DNA from: Triatoma infestans
Lineage: Eukaryota; Arthropoda; Insecta; Hemiptera; Reduviidae
Assembly (NCBI GenBank): GCA_011037195.1
Contig: JAAEAF010011011.1
Location: forward strand, 60,529-124,528
Direction: 5' to 3'
Length of the DNA stretch: 64,000 nt
Of the stretch, positions 42,465 to 53,449 are shown piece after piece. How positions within the stretch are numbered: position 1 is the stretch's first letter; every line of letters begins with the position of its first letter. The position numbers were made by a program, and so were the translations under genes. The notes under the pieces were generated by a model, which ran no database searches, was not told the DNA's origin, and was given only the letters and a program-made list of their open reading frames with translations.

Positions 42465-43085
42465 CTAAATAGCAACAGACAGTAGATTTAACTTGTTATA
42501 TGTTGGGCTGCTCTGCCGCAAATTGCGGAAGTGAAACCGAAACTCCAGCCCATGTGTTGGGAAAATGCCCGGCCAACACCATAACTAGTCAACACCACAA
42601 TGTCAAACATAGGGTCATCGAATTGCTAAAGTAAAAAGGATGTGCATGCTATGAGGAGGTCTACTGTATTGAAACGGACGGAGTCCTCAAGATACGCAGG
42701 TATAGTTGCATTCAATAAAAAACAGTACATCTGCTTTAGTTGTTGGATCCTACAATCCGGTTTGAGAACAAAGATCCCATACCAGGCTAAGCGGATCAAT
42801 GAAGAAAAAAGAGCGACTTAGATGAGAAGTGCATTAACTTTCTCCAAGAAAAGTTCGTTCCTACATGAATTTGGAAAAAGAAACTTTGTAGTTCATGGAC
42901 TGTGGTCCAGCTCCCACTGGGTGCTGCACAATTTCTCGATGATGTCGACATTGAAAAAGGGAATCTGACCCAGCTGGCTGGGAAGGAAATTATCCTGGAT
43001 TCCCTGGGAATCTTGCATAATTACGTCTACGGTCTTTTTGAAAATTCGGTTTTGTTAAACTAGTTTAATTTAAATGTCCTGTTTA
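42465..43085 (+). pseudogene. LINE C-terminal fragment, R2-like (CCHC then endonuclease region)
   Basis: Plus-strand translation in broken frames: CGSETETPAHVLGKCPANT (the C-ET--H-L--C zinc motif; an upstream Cys pair lies near NC), HNVKHRVIELLK, then LDPTIRFENKDPIP and YQAKRINEEKRA, typical of the region following the zinc motif in REL-endonuclease LINEs, where V-D-T-RFE is common. Ends GKEIILDSLGILHNYVYG. At least three frameshifts or stops. Confidence 0.6.
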
Positions 43086-43439
43086 ATGAATTTATGTATA
43101 TTTGTTTGTTCTTCTACTTGTTTACACAATTTATTTTAGTTTCTTAACGTTGCTGTCTTGTTTGACTTACTTGAGATTAACATCGGACTTAGTCAGTCGC
43201 TGTTATCTCTGATGGGGAAAAAATATACAAAAAAACCTCTACCCTAAAACCACATGTTATATTTATATATATTATTTAAATTACAAAAATGGTGTATCTA
43301 CTAATCTTTTATGCTTATATTGTCTATTGTCATAGTTTCCTATATTTATACAAAGGTGGATTCTTAGAGTTACCTGTGGTTTCAAAAACCGATTTTACAT
43401 ATTTTTGTAGTTTATTATTATTCTATGGTTTCTACTGCA
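43086..43439. other. AT-rich spacer
   Basis: No gene or repeat signature seen between two LINE fragments. Confidence 0.35.
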
Positions 43440-43720
43440 ATTATGGAGTGTAAATACGACGTGTGTATCGAGGTGAGTTTGTGGGCGAGTCTTAGGGATT
43501 TGTTTTGGATTATTGGTAGAGCTTTTATTATGTTGATATTATAAGTGATTTGCTAGGATAGGAAAACGTAAAGTGCATCGGCCTCACGCACAATCTTCTT
43601 AATAAGTAGCTAATTTTTATTAGAGAATTTGGAATTGCTATTTGACCTTTATTCAGCCTGTCTCTAACATGTGAGCTATCTAGCAATAATCCCAGATATT
43701 CCACTTTCAACGATCAATCA
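43440..43720 (-). pseudogene. Jockey-like LINE RT fragment, antisense
   Basis: Minus strand: KVEYLGLLLDSSHV at about 43700 and, after a frame change, IIKALPIIQNKSLRLAH near 43500. These are the same YLG-LLD and IIQNK-LR motifs as in 14560-15210. Confidence 0.55.
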
Positions 43721-43789
43721 ATTGAACTTGGTTAAAGTTTATGAATTTTACTATACCTAATTATGGAGAAATAAAATTATAAGATAAAG

Positions 43790-44250
43790 TTAATTTTTCA
43801 GAAAATAGAGTTTTCATCTGAAACACACGTTTTTTTAGGTCAGCTGAGTTTGTAAAAACAGATTTATTTTTTTTTCAGCGATTGAGCTATGTGTGTGCGC
43901 GCGCGTGCGAAGAAAATACTATACTTTTAAGAGGGTCCTGACATAAAAGTTTCGTTTAAATCTATAAACTGAAAGTGTTACATCTGTCAAAACATTTTGT
44001 TACGTTACCGATAAGTTTGTCGCTTTCAAATTCAAAAAAATTAGCAAGTACTCCTGATTGCTCCTTATAAAAGTATCACAGCTAACTAACCAAAAAAAAG
44101 ACCTTTTATTTTTATTTTTTTTTTAAACACTCTACCAGAAAAATGAATTTTCACAAGATTCTGAGGGGAAAATTTTCTTATAAAGTGCTTCTTCAGTAAA
44201 ATGTACGATTCTTACACCTGTTTAATATTAAGGTACGCATAGGTTTCTGA
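43790..44250 (+). repeat. Family A copy, diverged
   Basis: TTTTCAGAAAATAGAGTTTT, a GTGTGCGCGCGCGTGCG tract (43892-43908), and TAAAGTGCTTCTTCAGTAAA. Ends poorly kept. 44260-44660 continues AT-rich with no assignment. Confidence 0.5.
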
Positions 44251-44659
44251 GTATTTCGGGATGCCAACGATTTTTCATTAAACTTATGATGCTAACTGCA
44301 TATACAGGATGAAAATTTTAAAATCACCACTGAATACTTTTTTTTGGAAAGTACGAAAAAAATACAAGTGATACCCCAAGTTAATTTTTTCAAGAATTCC
44401 AAATACGTGATCAATTATTTTTTTTTAAGCTGCAAAAAAATTAGAGATTTCGAAACCAACTTTGTAATTTTTCTTTTTAACAAATTCTTGAAGTAGATTT
44501 TTTTTTTTTTTTTTATGAAAAATGGTTATTGAATGAGAAAAATACATTGAATATACGCTGAGATATTCAATTTTGAATGTAGAGAAATTCTCTTGCCTTC
44601 TGGTTGCTTATTATTCCCACATTGTTTTTGATTTTATATTAAAATAAGGCAAAAATAGA

Positions 44660-44810
44660 TTTTATAGAGTGATAAATGTAAATTTACGAATAATGGATTA
44701 TGGAACAGACGATGGAATTTCCGAATATGGGCTGATGAAAATCCAGACACGGAACCAAGACAATAATTTCGATAAATGTGTGGTTAAATCCGTTCCTTGT
44801 TATCACTATA
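44660..44810 (+). pseudogene. DD41D transposase relic
   Basis: Translation gives KFTNNGLWNRRWNFRIWADE then NP, closely matching SKFTNNGLLNRWNFRIWAEK in the transposase at 17139. About 100 bp is recognisable; catalytic residues are gone. Confidence 0.6.
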
Positions 44811-44849
44811 TATCCAGTCAATTATTATAGATAGGATCTAAAAAATATT

Positions 44850-45145
44850 TACCTGGGATCGGAGTGTGGCGAACAACAGACCTGACATTCTGTTGGCCTG
44901 ACAGGAACAAAAAGTTGGAGGAAATTATCGAGATCTCCATCTTTGTGATCTACTGCCTTAAAACAGCAAGTGTGACACCCATTATTAAATTCTGGAACAG
45001 CCTCGAGCCTATTTCAACTGTTACAGGGGTACGGATTACCTGGGCCTATCAGAGAAGTCTATTGAAGAGTCTCAACACTCGGATTAATTTAGATAGAGCC
45101 AGAATTTTAAGAAAGTTTTTTCAAATATTTCCTAAAAGATAGAGA
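44850..45145 (+). pseudogene. R2/R4-like LINE C-terminal end
   Basis: A 92-codon frame: RTTDLTFCWPDRNKKLEEII then EISIFVIYCLKTASVTPIIK and ISTVTGVRITWAYQ. The order D-xx-WPDR-----EIS followed by VTPII--x-G--x-V resembles the endonuclease tail of REL-endonuclease LINEs. The mid part seems deleted. Confidence 0.5.
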
Positions 45146-45289
45146 AATTCCCCCGCTTTGGAACGTTAACTCAAATTAATGGAATGGAATGATAATATTA
45201 TATACGTACGTAAATAGCTTTCTGCTTTGCAAAGTTCTATACTTAACAAAATATCGTTGATACTCGCAATATTTCAACAACAACAAAAT

Positions 45290-46135
45290 CTCCCACCACT
45301 TTCTCTTACTCTATAATAAACACAATTTAATCAAGAAATTTTCTTTAAAATTGCAACGTTACAATGTTTAGTTAGGCTGGCCATAAAAATGTTGGTGGGA
45401 AATTTAATTGAATACCTGAGCAGTCTTATACTCGAGCGCTCGAGTTCAAAACCAACAAAGTTTGGGGAAAGTTTAAATTTAAACTAACTGAAAGTTTAAA
45501 TTGAAACTACATTTAAACCCCAATACCCCTGTAAAATCATTTTTTTTTTTTTTTCAGAAAAATATATCAAATAAAAGTTATACTTTTCTCTCTATGCTGC
45601 AAGCATTCAATGTTTAAAGGATATAGTTATAGTCGTTTCGAAAATATTCCAAAAAAAACAAACTCAAAAACTTTATCTGTTATGTCATATTTCTTCTATA
45701 AATTTGGAATTTTACCAATGTTTTTAATATATATAAATATGATACACGTGACAGATATCTGTGTATGTAGATATATACCAAGTTTAAAGAAAATCACGAA
45801 AAACTGAAAAAATAAACTATTTAGTAAAAATAAATGTTGTTGGATTTTGCCCCAAAATCTTCGGTTGTGATGCGCGATGGCAGCAAGCAAACGGAATACC
45901 AAGTTTGAGCTTCCTACGACATTTCATTATTGAGATATTCTCTTAACTCACGTACAAACACATACAGACCATTCGCTGAAAACATTTTTTCCATATTCTG
46001 TGGACTCCTCCACATTCTGCGGACTCCTCCAAATTCTGCGGACTCCCAAAACATGTACTTTCCAATGAAATCCCAATTTTGAAAAAATCTAGCAGGATCG
46101 CAATATTTCTTCTTTTTAGGAGTAGAGAAAGTAAT
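45290..46135 (-). repeat. Family A copy with left leader
   Basis: ACTTTCTCTTACTCT at 45299 and GCAACGTTACAATGTTTAGT shared with 10490, then body (AATAAAAGTTATACTTTTCT; AAGTTTAAAGAAAATCACG), and right end AGGAGTAGAGAAAGTAA at 46120-46136. It contains a small triplication (CACATTCTGCGGACTCCTCC-like, 46008-46050). Confidence 0.65.
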
Positions 46136-46769
46136 AATAGTAATTTAATATTTGTATAATAATATATGCAGAACAATCAGAAAAGTTTTGAGATATTAAA
46201 ATCAAGTAAGTAAATTAATAAACTTTGTTCTAGTTGACTTTGTAGATCTCTCATCTAGTGACTATAATTTCACATCAATCGTTTTCATTTAATTACTGAG
46301 AGTGTGGTAGTGAAATAATGTTTTTCAATTATGAAAAACTATGGAATTTAACAAAGTGCATTTTAGAACTATGTTCTACGAATTTAAAGTAGGATACAAT
46401 GAAGATGCTCAGTGCATCTAGCGCTTGCCACAGACCCATTGATGATGAAACTCCAAATTGCGAGACGTGCTGAATTTATAAAAGATGTTGTGGTACAGCT
46501 GTAACATTTGAAAACATTGTTTCTGTTCAAAAAAATATAAAAAAAAATGATAAAGACTGATTTAAGATGTACAAATGAAATGATAGAGGAGCCATGAAGC
46601 ATCGGAGGTTGAAAATGGTCGTTTGTTGGTTGGATTCCGCATCTGCTAACGCTCCCCAAAAAAGCAAACATTGAAAAAATTAATGTATGCAGTTTTCTAC
46701 TAATGCACTGAGCTGATGAAGGCATTTAAGTTGGATTGGCAGAAGACTACGACAGTAAACTGGAGTGTC
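46136..46769. other. Unassigned stretch
   Basis: 46390-46740 is of mixed composition (GATGCTCAGTGCATCTAGCG) with an antisense 113-codon frame lacking any recognised domain. I do not assign it. Confidence 0.3.
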
Positions 46770-47505
46770 AAAACTTTTGGGATATCTGGGCCGCATCGGA
46801 AGAAGAGGTACTGTCTTGGGCTACACTTAAAATACAAACACTAGCTAACTGTTAAACAAAAGTATAATTTTCCTGATATCCGGTGCTATATTATTCAATT
46901 CATAGTTGATAAGAATCTCAATTAAGTTAGAGATTGTCTTAGCTCAAATTATCCATTTGCGATTTCTGTCATAGAAAATTTACTTATCTAAGTCATAAAC
47001 TTCATTAATATTTTAAACATTTTACTATTAAAGTAAAAGTGGGCAACATAAAAGCAGTGGGATAGCTGAAATTGTATTTGAGAACCTAATATAACAATAT
47101 ATGGTTCGATGGAAGTAGTTACAAATCTCAATGAGTTTTCAATGTACTACTCTACAGATATTTTCATTCTAATTTTACTCTTCATTTACTTCATCCTTGA
47201 AAATAGTAACTCAAAAATATTGATGTTGCCAAAAACAAAGACCAGAATAAGGCAGGATTGTGTATTTCTAGGGAGATAGGATTTATAAAGTCCAGTCTTT
47301 AAATCGAATGTCAGGGTTGCAGCTCTATATGTTCTATTTGAAAATTCGGCAGATAATATCTAGACAACTTCAAACTAAAGAGCGTGTTTTCTATTGTTGA
47401 AAATGTAAAAAAAACTAACTGTCGAGTCAAGAATTATTATTCTCTCGAATTTATATTAGTTTAAAATATAGATGCGGATCGAGGGTTGGTTACCCTTGTA
47501 GTATA
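46770..47505. mobile_element. hAT-like non-autonomous element, paralogue of 21832-22851
   Basis: Parallels 21832-22851 block by block: TTTTGGGATATCTGGGCC, CTTGGGCTACACTTAAAATA, GATATCCGGTGCTATATTAT, TTCGATGGAAGTAGTTACAA, GGATTTATAAAGTCCAGTC and GGGTTGGTTACCCTTG. It lacks the family B insertion, giving an empty site near 46893. Confidence 0.65.
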
Positions 47506-48944
47506 CTATGCCTTTCTCAAATTTGAGATTGTTTTAACGTCAGAAGCTTAATTCCTCCACCGATAATGACACTTCACACACTGCCAGAGAAACGGTCATA
47601 ATTTTTGGCTGCGAAACATCCACTTTAATCATCCGATTTAGCCAAATATAATTTCTGACGCTTCCTTAAGTTCAAAAAAAATTTTTCTGGAGCCGACAGT
47701 TTCATTCGAAAGAGGAAATTGAGTCTACATTTATTGGATTTTTTTTTTTTTAAGACAACTTTCGGATAACCCTGAGGTCTTCAAGTTGTGGTCTCCAAGT
47801 TGAGGAAGGAGTTTCCAAATGAATTGAAGCGGAAGATGAATGCTTTAAGCAACAATGGATAATTTTACCTAAAGTGGTAAACACCTTGTTTTATTTCAAT
47901 ACTTCTCAGTGACCTTTCAACTGATGTGGAGAAAATTTTTAAGGTGTCCATGGACATTAAAAATATTCAAAAAGTTGATGAGCAAATTAGGTACATGATT
48001 TAGATACAAAGTTTTTGCCAATCTTTCCTTCCCAAACATTCCCTAACCGCAAAAGAAGCCAAAAGTCCTATGGACCTATTCTGCAAATGCCTCTTTATGG
48101 AGATTTACACTAATATATCTGAAAACCACGAAAAAAATTTCGTATACAGTTATCCCTAAACCTTTTGGGACCTCTGTCCAGCAATTTTTATGATAAGCAG
48201 TTGGAAAATTAGAGAAAATCTAATTCTATTTACATGTTAACTAACTAAGAAGTACAAATCTGAAACACAATCAGCTATGCTCTAATTTTTAAGGCCCTAA
48301 TGAAAAGAACACTACATGTAATCCCTGATTCTGGCATTGTGGGATACAAAATCTATTTCTTTTAAATTTGTTTTCTTTTTTATGATTTTTTTTTCGTAAA
48401 AAAAGTTCGTTTTTAAATAAATGTAAATAAATTGCCCTCCCCCCCCAAAAATGTTGTTTTCCAAACCCTAAAGCATAAGGAGATATTTTCAAGCTTCTAT
48501 CCAGGAATCTTTCTTCCACTTTTGTTCCAAACAATCCCATGGGTAAAGTAGGATCCATGGCCCCTTTTTTGGCCTGCTGCATGTAAAACGCAATTGTTTT
48601 TATAATACAAAACTGAATTTCCACAGTCATAAACAGCTGGACAGTATCATACACATAGAGAGAGAAACCGTTAGAGGACTAAATAAATTACCCTATAAAA
48701 CATATAATAAGATTTCGTTAAACTAAAAGCTTCATTTTTATGATAGAACACATTAAATAATCTGCCATACTTTTTTTAATATGTATTTATACACAATTTT
48801 TAAAATTTAGGGCTATTATCATGTTTAAGAAGTGTTTTCTCTGTCATCAGAAAAATTACGTCCCAAATTTTTTTGGGCCTCAAATATAAGTTCACAGTTC
48901 CCCCCCCCCCACCAAAAAAATACAAACAAATCATCAAAACATCT
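47506..48944. other. Unassigned AT-rich region
   Basis: Frames are short and broken. 47770-48060 reads like old coding DNA (TTGAGGAAGGAGTTTCCAAA), but I could not match it. 48289-48654 antisense has an open frame with no known domain. Confidence 0.3.
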
Positions 48945-49165
48945 TTGTTGTGGTTGGTTCCGCAGAGCTGGAAAGCATCAGAGATATTATCCATGATAGC
49001 CTGCTTCTTTTTGTGGTCATCGACCGGTTTCGGGCGTTCGCCTATCTTCAGGATGCTTTTTGTCAAAACAGTGAGATAACATAGATTTGTAGAGAGCAAA
49101 TTTAGTTGATAATGTGTATCAACTAATCGAGTGTATCATAAAAAGAAGCAGTGTATCACGGAAAT
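48945..49165. mobile_element. Family B element, left arm plus truncated right arm
   Basis: TTGTGGTTGGTTCCGCAGAG to CAAATTTAGTTGATA, then a short central part and only the outer tip of the right arm (AAAAGAAGCAGTGTATCACG). Confidence 0.75.
49018..49055 (-). ncRNA. Hammerhead ribozyme-like motif, well kept
   Basis: Minus strand: CATC, CTGAAGA, T, AGGC-GAAC-GCCC, GAA, ACC-GGT, C, GATG. All core positions, stem I (4 bp) and stem III (ACC/GGT) are intact; stem II has three Watson-Crick pairs plus an A-C mismatch. Confidence 0.5.
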
Positions 49166-49239
49166 ATCTTTGATGCATCAAAACACCCTATGGTCCTTTC
49201 AAAAACCCATTTATTCTTCCGAGATGATATGATTACCCA

Positions 49240-49870
49240 AGCCCAATTGCCAATTTCGTTTGAAATATAGTATCACTAAAAAACGTTTTGGGGGATTTGT
49301 CTCATTTTAATAGGACAAATTTCCGAAAATTCGGTCTTCACCAGAAATACATAGTGCTTTTTTTTACTTTTTTTTTTTGTAGATATTGCTCTATGCGTGC
49401 GTGTGTGTGGTCAGCATTAAAACTTTTTATTTTATTCATGTTTTATCAGGGTGATAAATTTTTCAATTTTTTGTTTTTTTTTTTTTTTTCAAACGATCAA
49501 ACGATTTTCTTTCAACTTGGCATATTAACGAAACTAAACGTGCGGATTTATAACTTTTATTTGTCAAAATTTTTTCCGGGAAAATTCATGAAAGAAGTGT
49601 TTGTTGTGGGGGAAGATGGGGGTAACGTTACTTTTTCCCCATAAAACGTAATCGATTCTATCAGAATTCCGAGTTTGAAGAAAATCATTTTTTTTTTTCT
49701 GGAATTACGACTTTTATATTTCCTGAATGCACAAATATACAATATTATTCGCGAATAATACAGTGAAATTTGTTAAACTAGATTAATTAACCGCGTAAAT
49801 AATAAACTAGAAATCAAAACTATGTAAAGAGAAACCTCATGTCACTGTATCACACCAGATTTTTTTTTTT
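49240..49870 (+). repeat. Family A copy
   Basis: TTCCGAAAATTCGGTCTTCA start, AACGATTTTCTTTCAACTTG, TTTTTTCCGGGAAAATTCAT, GAATTCCGAGTTTGAAGAAA and the outer GTCACTGTATCACACCAGAT. Poly-T tracts included. Confidence 0.65.
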
Positions 49871-50759
49871 TTAAAAAAAAAACCACACAAAGGTTTCTTT
49901 GGTAAAAAAACAGTTTTATCTTTAATAAAGACGATATATAAAAAAAGATTGGGATAAATAAATTAGCATCATTAAAATAAGGAATAAATGTTTTAAAAAA
50001 AGAAATACGGACCCTATAGGTTTAGAAAAATATCGTGTGGAACTCGTTGACTTAAGTAGGAAAAAAATCGCGAAAAATTCATTGAAAAATTATTAACTTT
50101 AATGATTAAATTCAATGTGCAAAGAGTGTATCAAACAGGATTTGACCAGTATTATGTAGATTATATTTTTCACTGAATTCTGACATTGGTTTCATAACAT
50201 TTCTAGTACTGCCTGGAGAATCTGCAAGTAAGGCTAAAAATCATAATCTAAATCTTAGCTAGTGCTGAGAAAATTATGAATGATTGTATTGAAAATTTTA
50301 TTGAATTAAAAACTTTAATGAGAGATACTATGGGGAATGAAATATGAGAAAAAGCGTATAACTGTGACTTACAAACATTTTTCTTTAGTATCTAATTCAA
50401 TTTCTACAAAAATCTGACAGAATCACAACACATCATTTAAAAAGGTAAAAAAGAAAAAGAAATAAACAAAGGTAAGAAACTATTATAGTTATTTTAAAAG
50501 TAAAACATAAAATATATGTACATTAGGTTAGATATATGGCTGAACATTACATATTGTGATTAAGTCATGGCGGAACTTCTGGTGATTGAGCTTAATAAAA
50601 TGATTCACAAAGATCCGTATTAAGTTTTAAATCCGGGGAAAGCAAAGCATACACACTTAATTAATCAACGGTTTTTTTAATTAATAATCTTATTTTGTTT
50701 AGGAGAGAAAAAATACTGGAACTAAAAGGTTATTAAAGTATGCCTATACAGAAAATTAT
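49871..50759. other. AT-rich spacer
   Basis: A/T-dominated sequence, no gene. 50020-50100 has possible A-family traces (AAAAATCGCGAAAAATTC). Confidence 0.35.
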
Positions 50760-51235
50760 ATATGTGCAGGTTGGCAGACCAAATTTAAAGGAAATCGCAA
50801 TTTACCCACAAACTTTAAAAAAACATATTCTGTAAAGGTGCACTTCCGGTTAACTATTTTGTTTTTACCAGTTTGCAATTCTAACAATGCTTCTAATATG
50901 TATTTTTAACATAATGTAAGTGTTAGAACCATAAAATTGTATCCACAACTATCCACAAAAAATAAATTTTCCCAATTTGGTTTCACACACGATAATTTTA
51001 TAACTAAGTAGTTAACATTCCAAGTTTATAAAGAAAATCTTTATAGTTCTTTTCGAAAAAATTCAAAAAAAAAAAATTGAAAAACCAATATTCTGCAAAG
51101 TGGCATTTGTGGATAACCAAGATTTGTTCAAATTTGGAACATTCTACGAATACTTCTAATGTATATTATATAGCTTTTAGAATGATACATTGCATTGGAA
51201 AGGTACTTTAGAAGAATGCTTAACGTTACGGGAAA
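50760..51235 (-). repeat. Family A copy
   Basis: AGGTGCACTTCCGGTTAACT, GTTTATAAAGAAAATCTTTA and TGCAAAGTGGCATTTGTGG recur in the order of two consecutive internal units. Confidence 0.55.
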
Positions 51236-51266
51236 ATGTTACACATAAAAGGAAAGGCATTTAATA

Positions 51267-51290
51267 ATAATAATAATAATAATAATAGGG
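51267..51290. repeat. (AAT)n microsatellite
   Basis: ATAATAATAATAATAATAAT immediately left of a SINE head. Confidence 0.95.
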
Positions 51291-51298
51291 TGTTTATT

Positions 51299-51474
51299 AG
51301 GGAAGGGAATAGCTAACTGGTTAGCGTACTGGTCTCCTATGCGGAGGATCCGGGTTCGAGTCCAGCTGTGCTACCCTTAGATTTTTTTCGTTCTAGCAGC
51401 CTCTACAGCTAACTGTCCGGTGATGGACAGTGTTGTCTGTGTAACGTGAGAACACTGTCCGGAGGCCGGCAGAT
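51299..51474 (+). mobile_element. tRNA-derived SINE, 3' end missing
   Basis: AGGGAAGGGAATAGCTAACT, box A-like TAGCTAACTGGTTAGCG, box B GGGTTCGAGTCC, body to CCGGAGGCCGGCAG. The last ~70 bp and tail are absent. Confidence 0.85.
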
Positions 51475-51576
51475 CTGTAAAATATATTTAGTTGAAATTT
51501 AGGGAAAAGCTGTGAAAAAGAACCCTAGCATTTATATATCTTTTAAATTAAGGATTGTTCAACTCTCTTAAGTCTG

Positions 51577-51896
51577 CATCAGAGACATTTTCTGTGGTAG
51601 CCTGCTTCATTTTGTGGTCATCGACCGGTTTCAGGCGTTCGCCCATCTTCAGGATGCGTTTTTCAGTCAGTGTGACAACATAGACTTGCACAGAGCAAAC
51701 TTAGTTTTCACACTCTGTGTGTTTTTTAGTGTGAAAACTAAGTTTGCTCTGTGCAAGTCTGTGTTGTCCCCTGTCTGAAAAACGCATCCTGGGATGGGGA
51801 ACGCCTGAAACCGGTCGATGACCACAAAATGAAGCTATCACGGAAATGTCCTCTGATGCTTTCCAGCTCTGCGGAACCAACCACCACAACAACTAT
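51577..51896. mobile_element. Family B palindromic element, long perfect centre
   Basis: The arms meet at a strongly palindromic centre: CAAACTTAGTTTTCACACT and AGTGTGAAAACTAAGTTTG (51698-51746) around CTGTGTGTTTTTT. The left arm lacks its outer ~30 bp; the right arm is complete to AACCACCACAACAACTA. Confidence 0.85.
51619..51656 (-). ncRNA. Hammerhead ribozyme-like motif (best minus-strand copy)
   Basis: Minus strand: CATC, CTGAAGA, T, GGGC-GAAC-GCCT, GAA, ACC-GGT, C, GATG. Stem I 4 bp, stem II 4 bp with one G-U, stem III 3 bp palindromic. The plus-strand counterpart in the right arm (51788-51824) has a broken core (CTGGGAT). Confidence 0.5.
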
Positions 51897-52039
51897 TTAG
51901 TATTTTTGTTGAACATTGCACACAACTGAAGTCGGTGTTGTACTAAAATAAAATTTTCCGAAGTATATTAATATTATCATATGTGGTAGTTAATTTATCA
52001 TTTATATCCGTGTTTTACGCCAATTTTTTTTACCATACA

Positions 52040-52250
52040 TTTTACTGAAGCGGTCCTTCAGAGGAAATCAAAACGTTACTGTTTCTCCGGAGAACACCCC
52101 CCCCCAAAATTAATTTTCCCGGGAAATGTTTCATATAAAAATGATAGGTATTATTATGTGTTAGATAGCTGACAAAGTTGAAAAAATGTTTTTATGTCAG
52201 ATGCGATGAATAACAAATTTGTGCTTCCTGCAATTTTTCGTAATGGCTAA
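52040..52250 (-). repeat. Family A fragment
   Basis: TTTTACTGAAGCGGTCCTTC, the CCCCCCCC block, CCGGGAAATGTTTCATATAA, and GTGCTTCCTGCAATTTTTCG. Continues after the SINE (52510-52645) as ACACTTCTGGTTGACC and TACCAACTTTCAACAAA. Confidence 0.6.
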
Positions 52251-52256
52251 AAAGCT

Positions 52257-52502
52257 TCGGGAATAGCTAAGTGGTTAGCGTATTGGACTTCCACGCGGAG
52301 GACCCGGGTTCGAGTTCAACTGTGCTTACCCTTAGATTTTTCCTTCCTAGGAGCCTCTACAGCTCACTGTCCGGATGGACAGTGTTGTCTTTAACGAGAG
52401 AACCGTCCGGAGGCTGGCAGTGCACTGAGAAGGCTCCGGGCGCCAATGACCATACATGTTGACGTGCCTTAAATTAAAAAATAATAATAATAATAATAAT
52501 CA
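52257..52502 (+). mobile_element. tRNA-derived SINE with (AAT)n tail
   Basis: GGGAATAGCTAAGTGGTTAG, box B GGGTTCGAGTTC, body, GACGTGCCTTAAATTAAAAA, then ATAATAATAATAATAATCAT. Inserted in a family A copy. Confidence 0.88.
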
Positions 52503-52646
52503 TAATACATTCAATAAAAAGTTACACTTCTGGTTGACCAAGGTTTCTTGGTTGAAACCTATGTGTCAGAGCGATTGTAGTTAGTACGTAAATGGTATAC
52601 CAACTTTCAACAAATTTTTCAGAACGACCACAAAACATGTATTTCT

Positions 52647-53017
52647 GTTACCGGCAAAGTATGAAATTCAGGGCATTCTATAGAATGCCTAGGCATTCAT
52701 ATAGTACCTTGCCGTGGTTTATACTCAGATACCAGTTTATATTTTTTATGATAAATTTTGTGTATTTGAAAAAAATATTCTTTTAAATATTCCTATTATT
52801 TATTTGTTAACTTGGGGAAATTCTATTCTAGTGTTTCAGTATTAAATAAATCATGGTATTCCAAATGGTGTTTCAATAGTTCTGGTACTTTAGGTAAAAT
52901 AATTTAACTTTTAAATGATTACTATTAAAATATATTTTGAAATCGGATGTAATAAAATAAATGGGCTCGTCCGGGATGAATTTCATACTTTGCCTGAATT
53001 TCATACATTGCCGGTAA
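52647..53017. mobile_element. Small MITE with ~23-bp inverted ends
   Basis: GTTACCGGCAAAGTATGAAA at the left and its complement TTTCATACATTGCCGGTAAC at the right. Flanked by ATTTCT and ATTTCC inside family A sequence, a likely short target duplication. The interior holds a GGCATTCTATAGAATGCC palindrome (52672-52689) and a second partial end (TTTCATACTTTGCC). Confidence 0.8.
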
Positions 53018-53449
53018 CATTTCCAATGAAATACTTAATTTAGAAAAAAAATTGGCAATATCGCCAATTACCTTTTATTTTTGAAAGATGATGAAAAATA
53101 TGAAACAATTTATGGAAATAGCATCAATAAAATATTATACAAATTTAATTCAGATAATAATTAAACCTAATATACACATCCCCCACCCCCCCGCGAAAAA
53201 AAAACGTTAGAAAGCAATTTGTTTAAATTTTACAAATATTTTCAGCACGACTTTCTCTCATTGCAAATATATTTACATAGTTTTGTTATTTTCTAATTGA
53301 TTATTTATTAATATGGTTATTAATTTGTTTAAAAAATTTCACATATAATTTGCAAATAATATATGCATCGGACTCATACTTCCGGTAAAACCTGATTTTT
53401 TTCAATATCATGGAATTTTGATATAATGTAACATTTAAATTCTTTCAGT

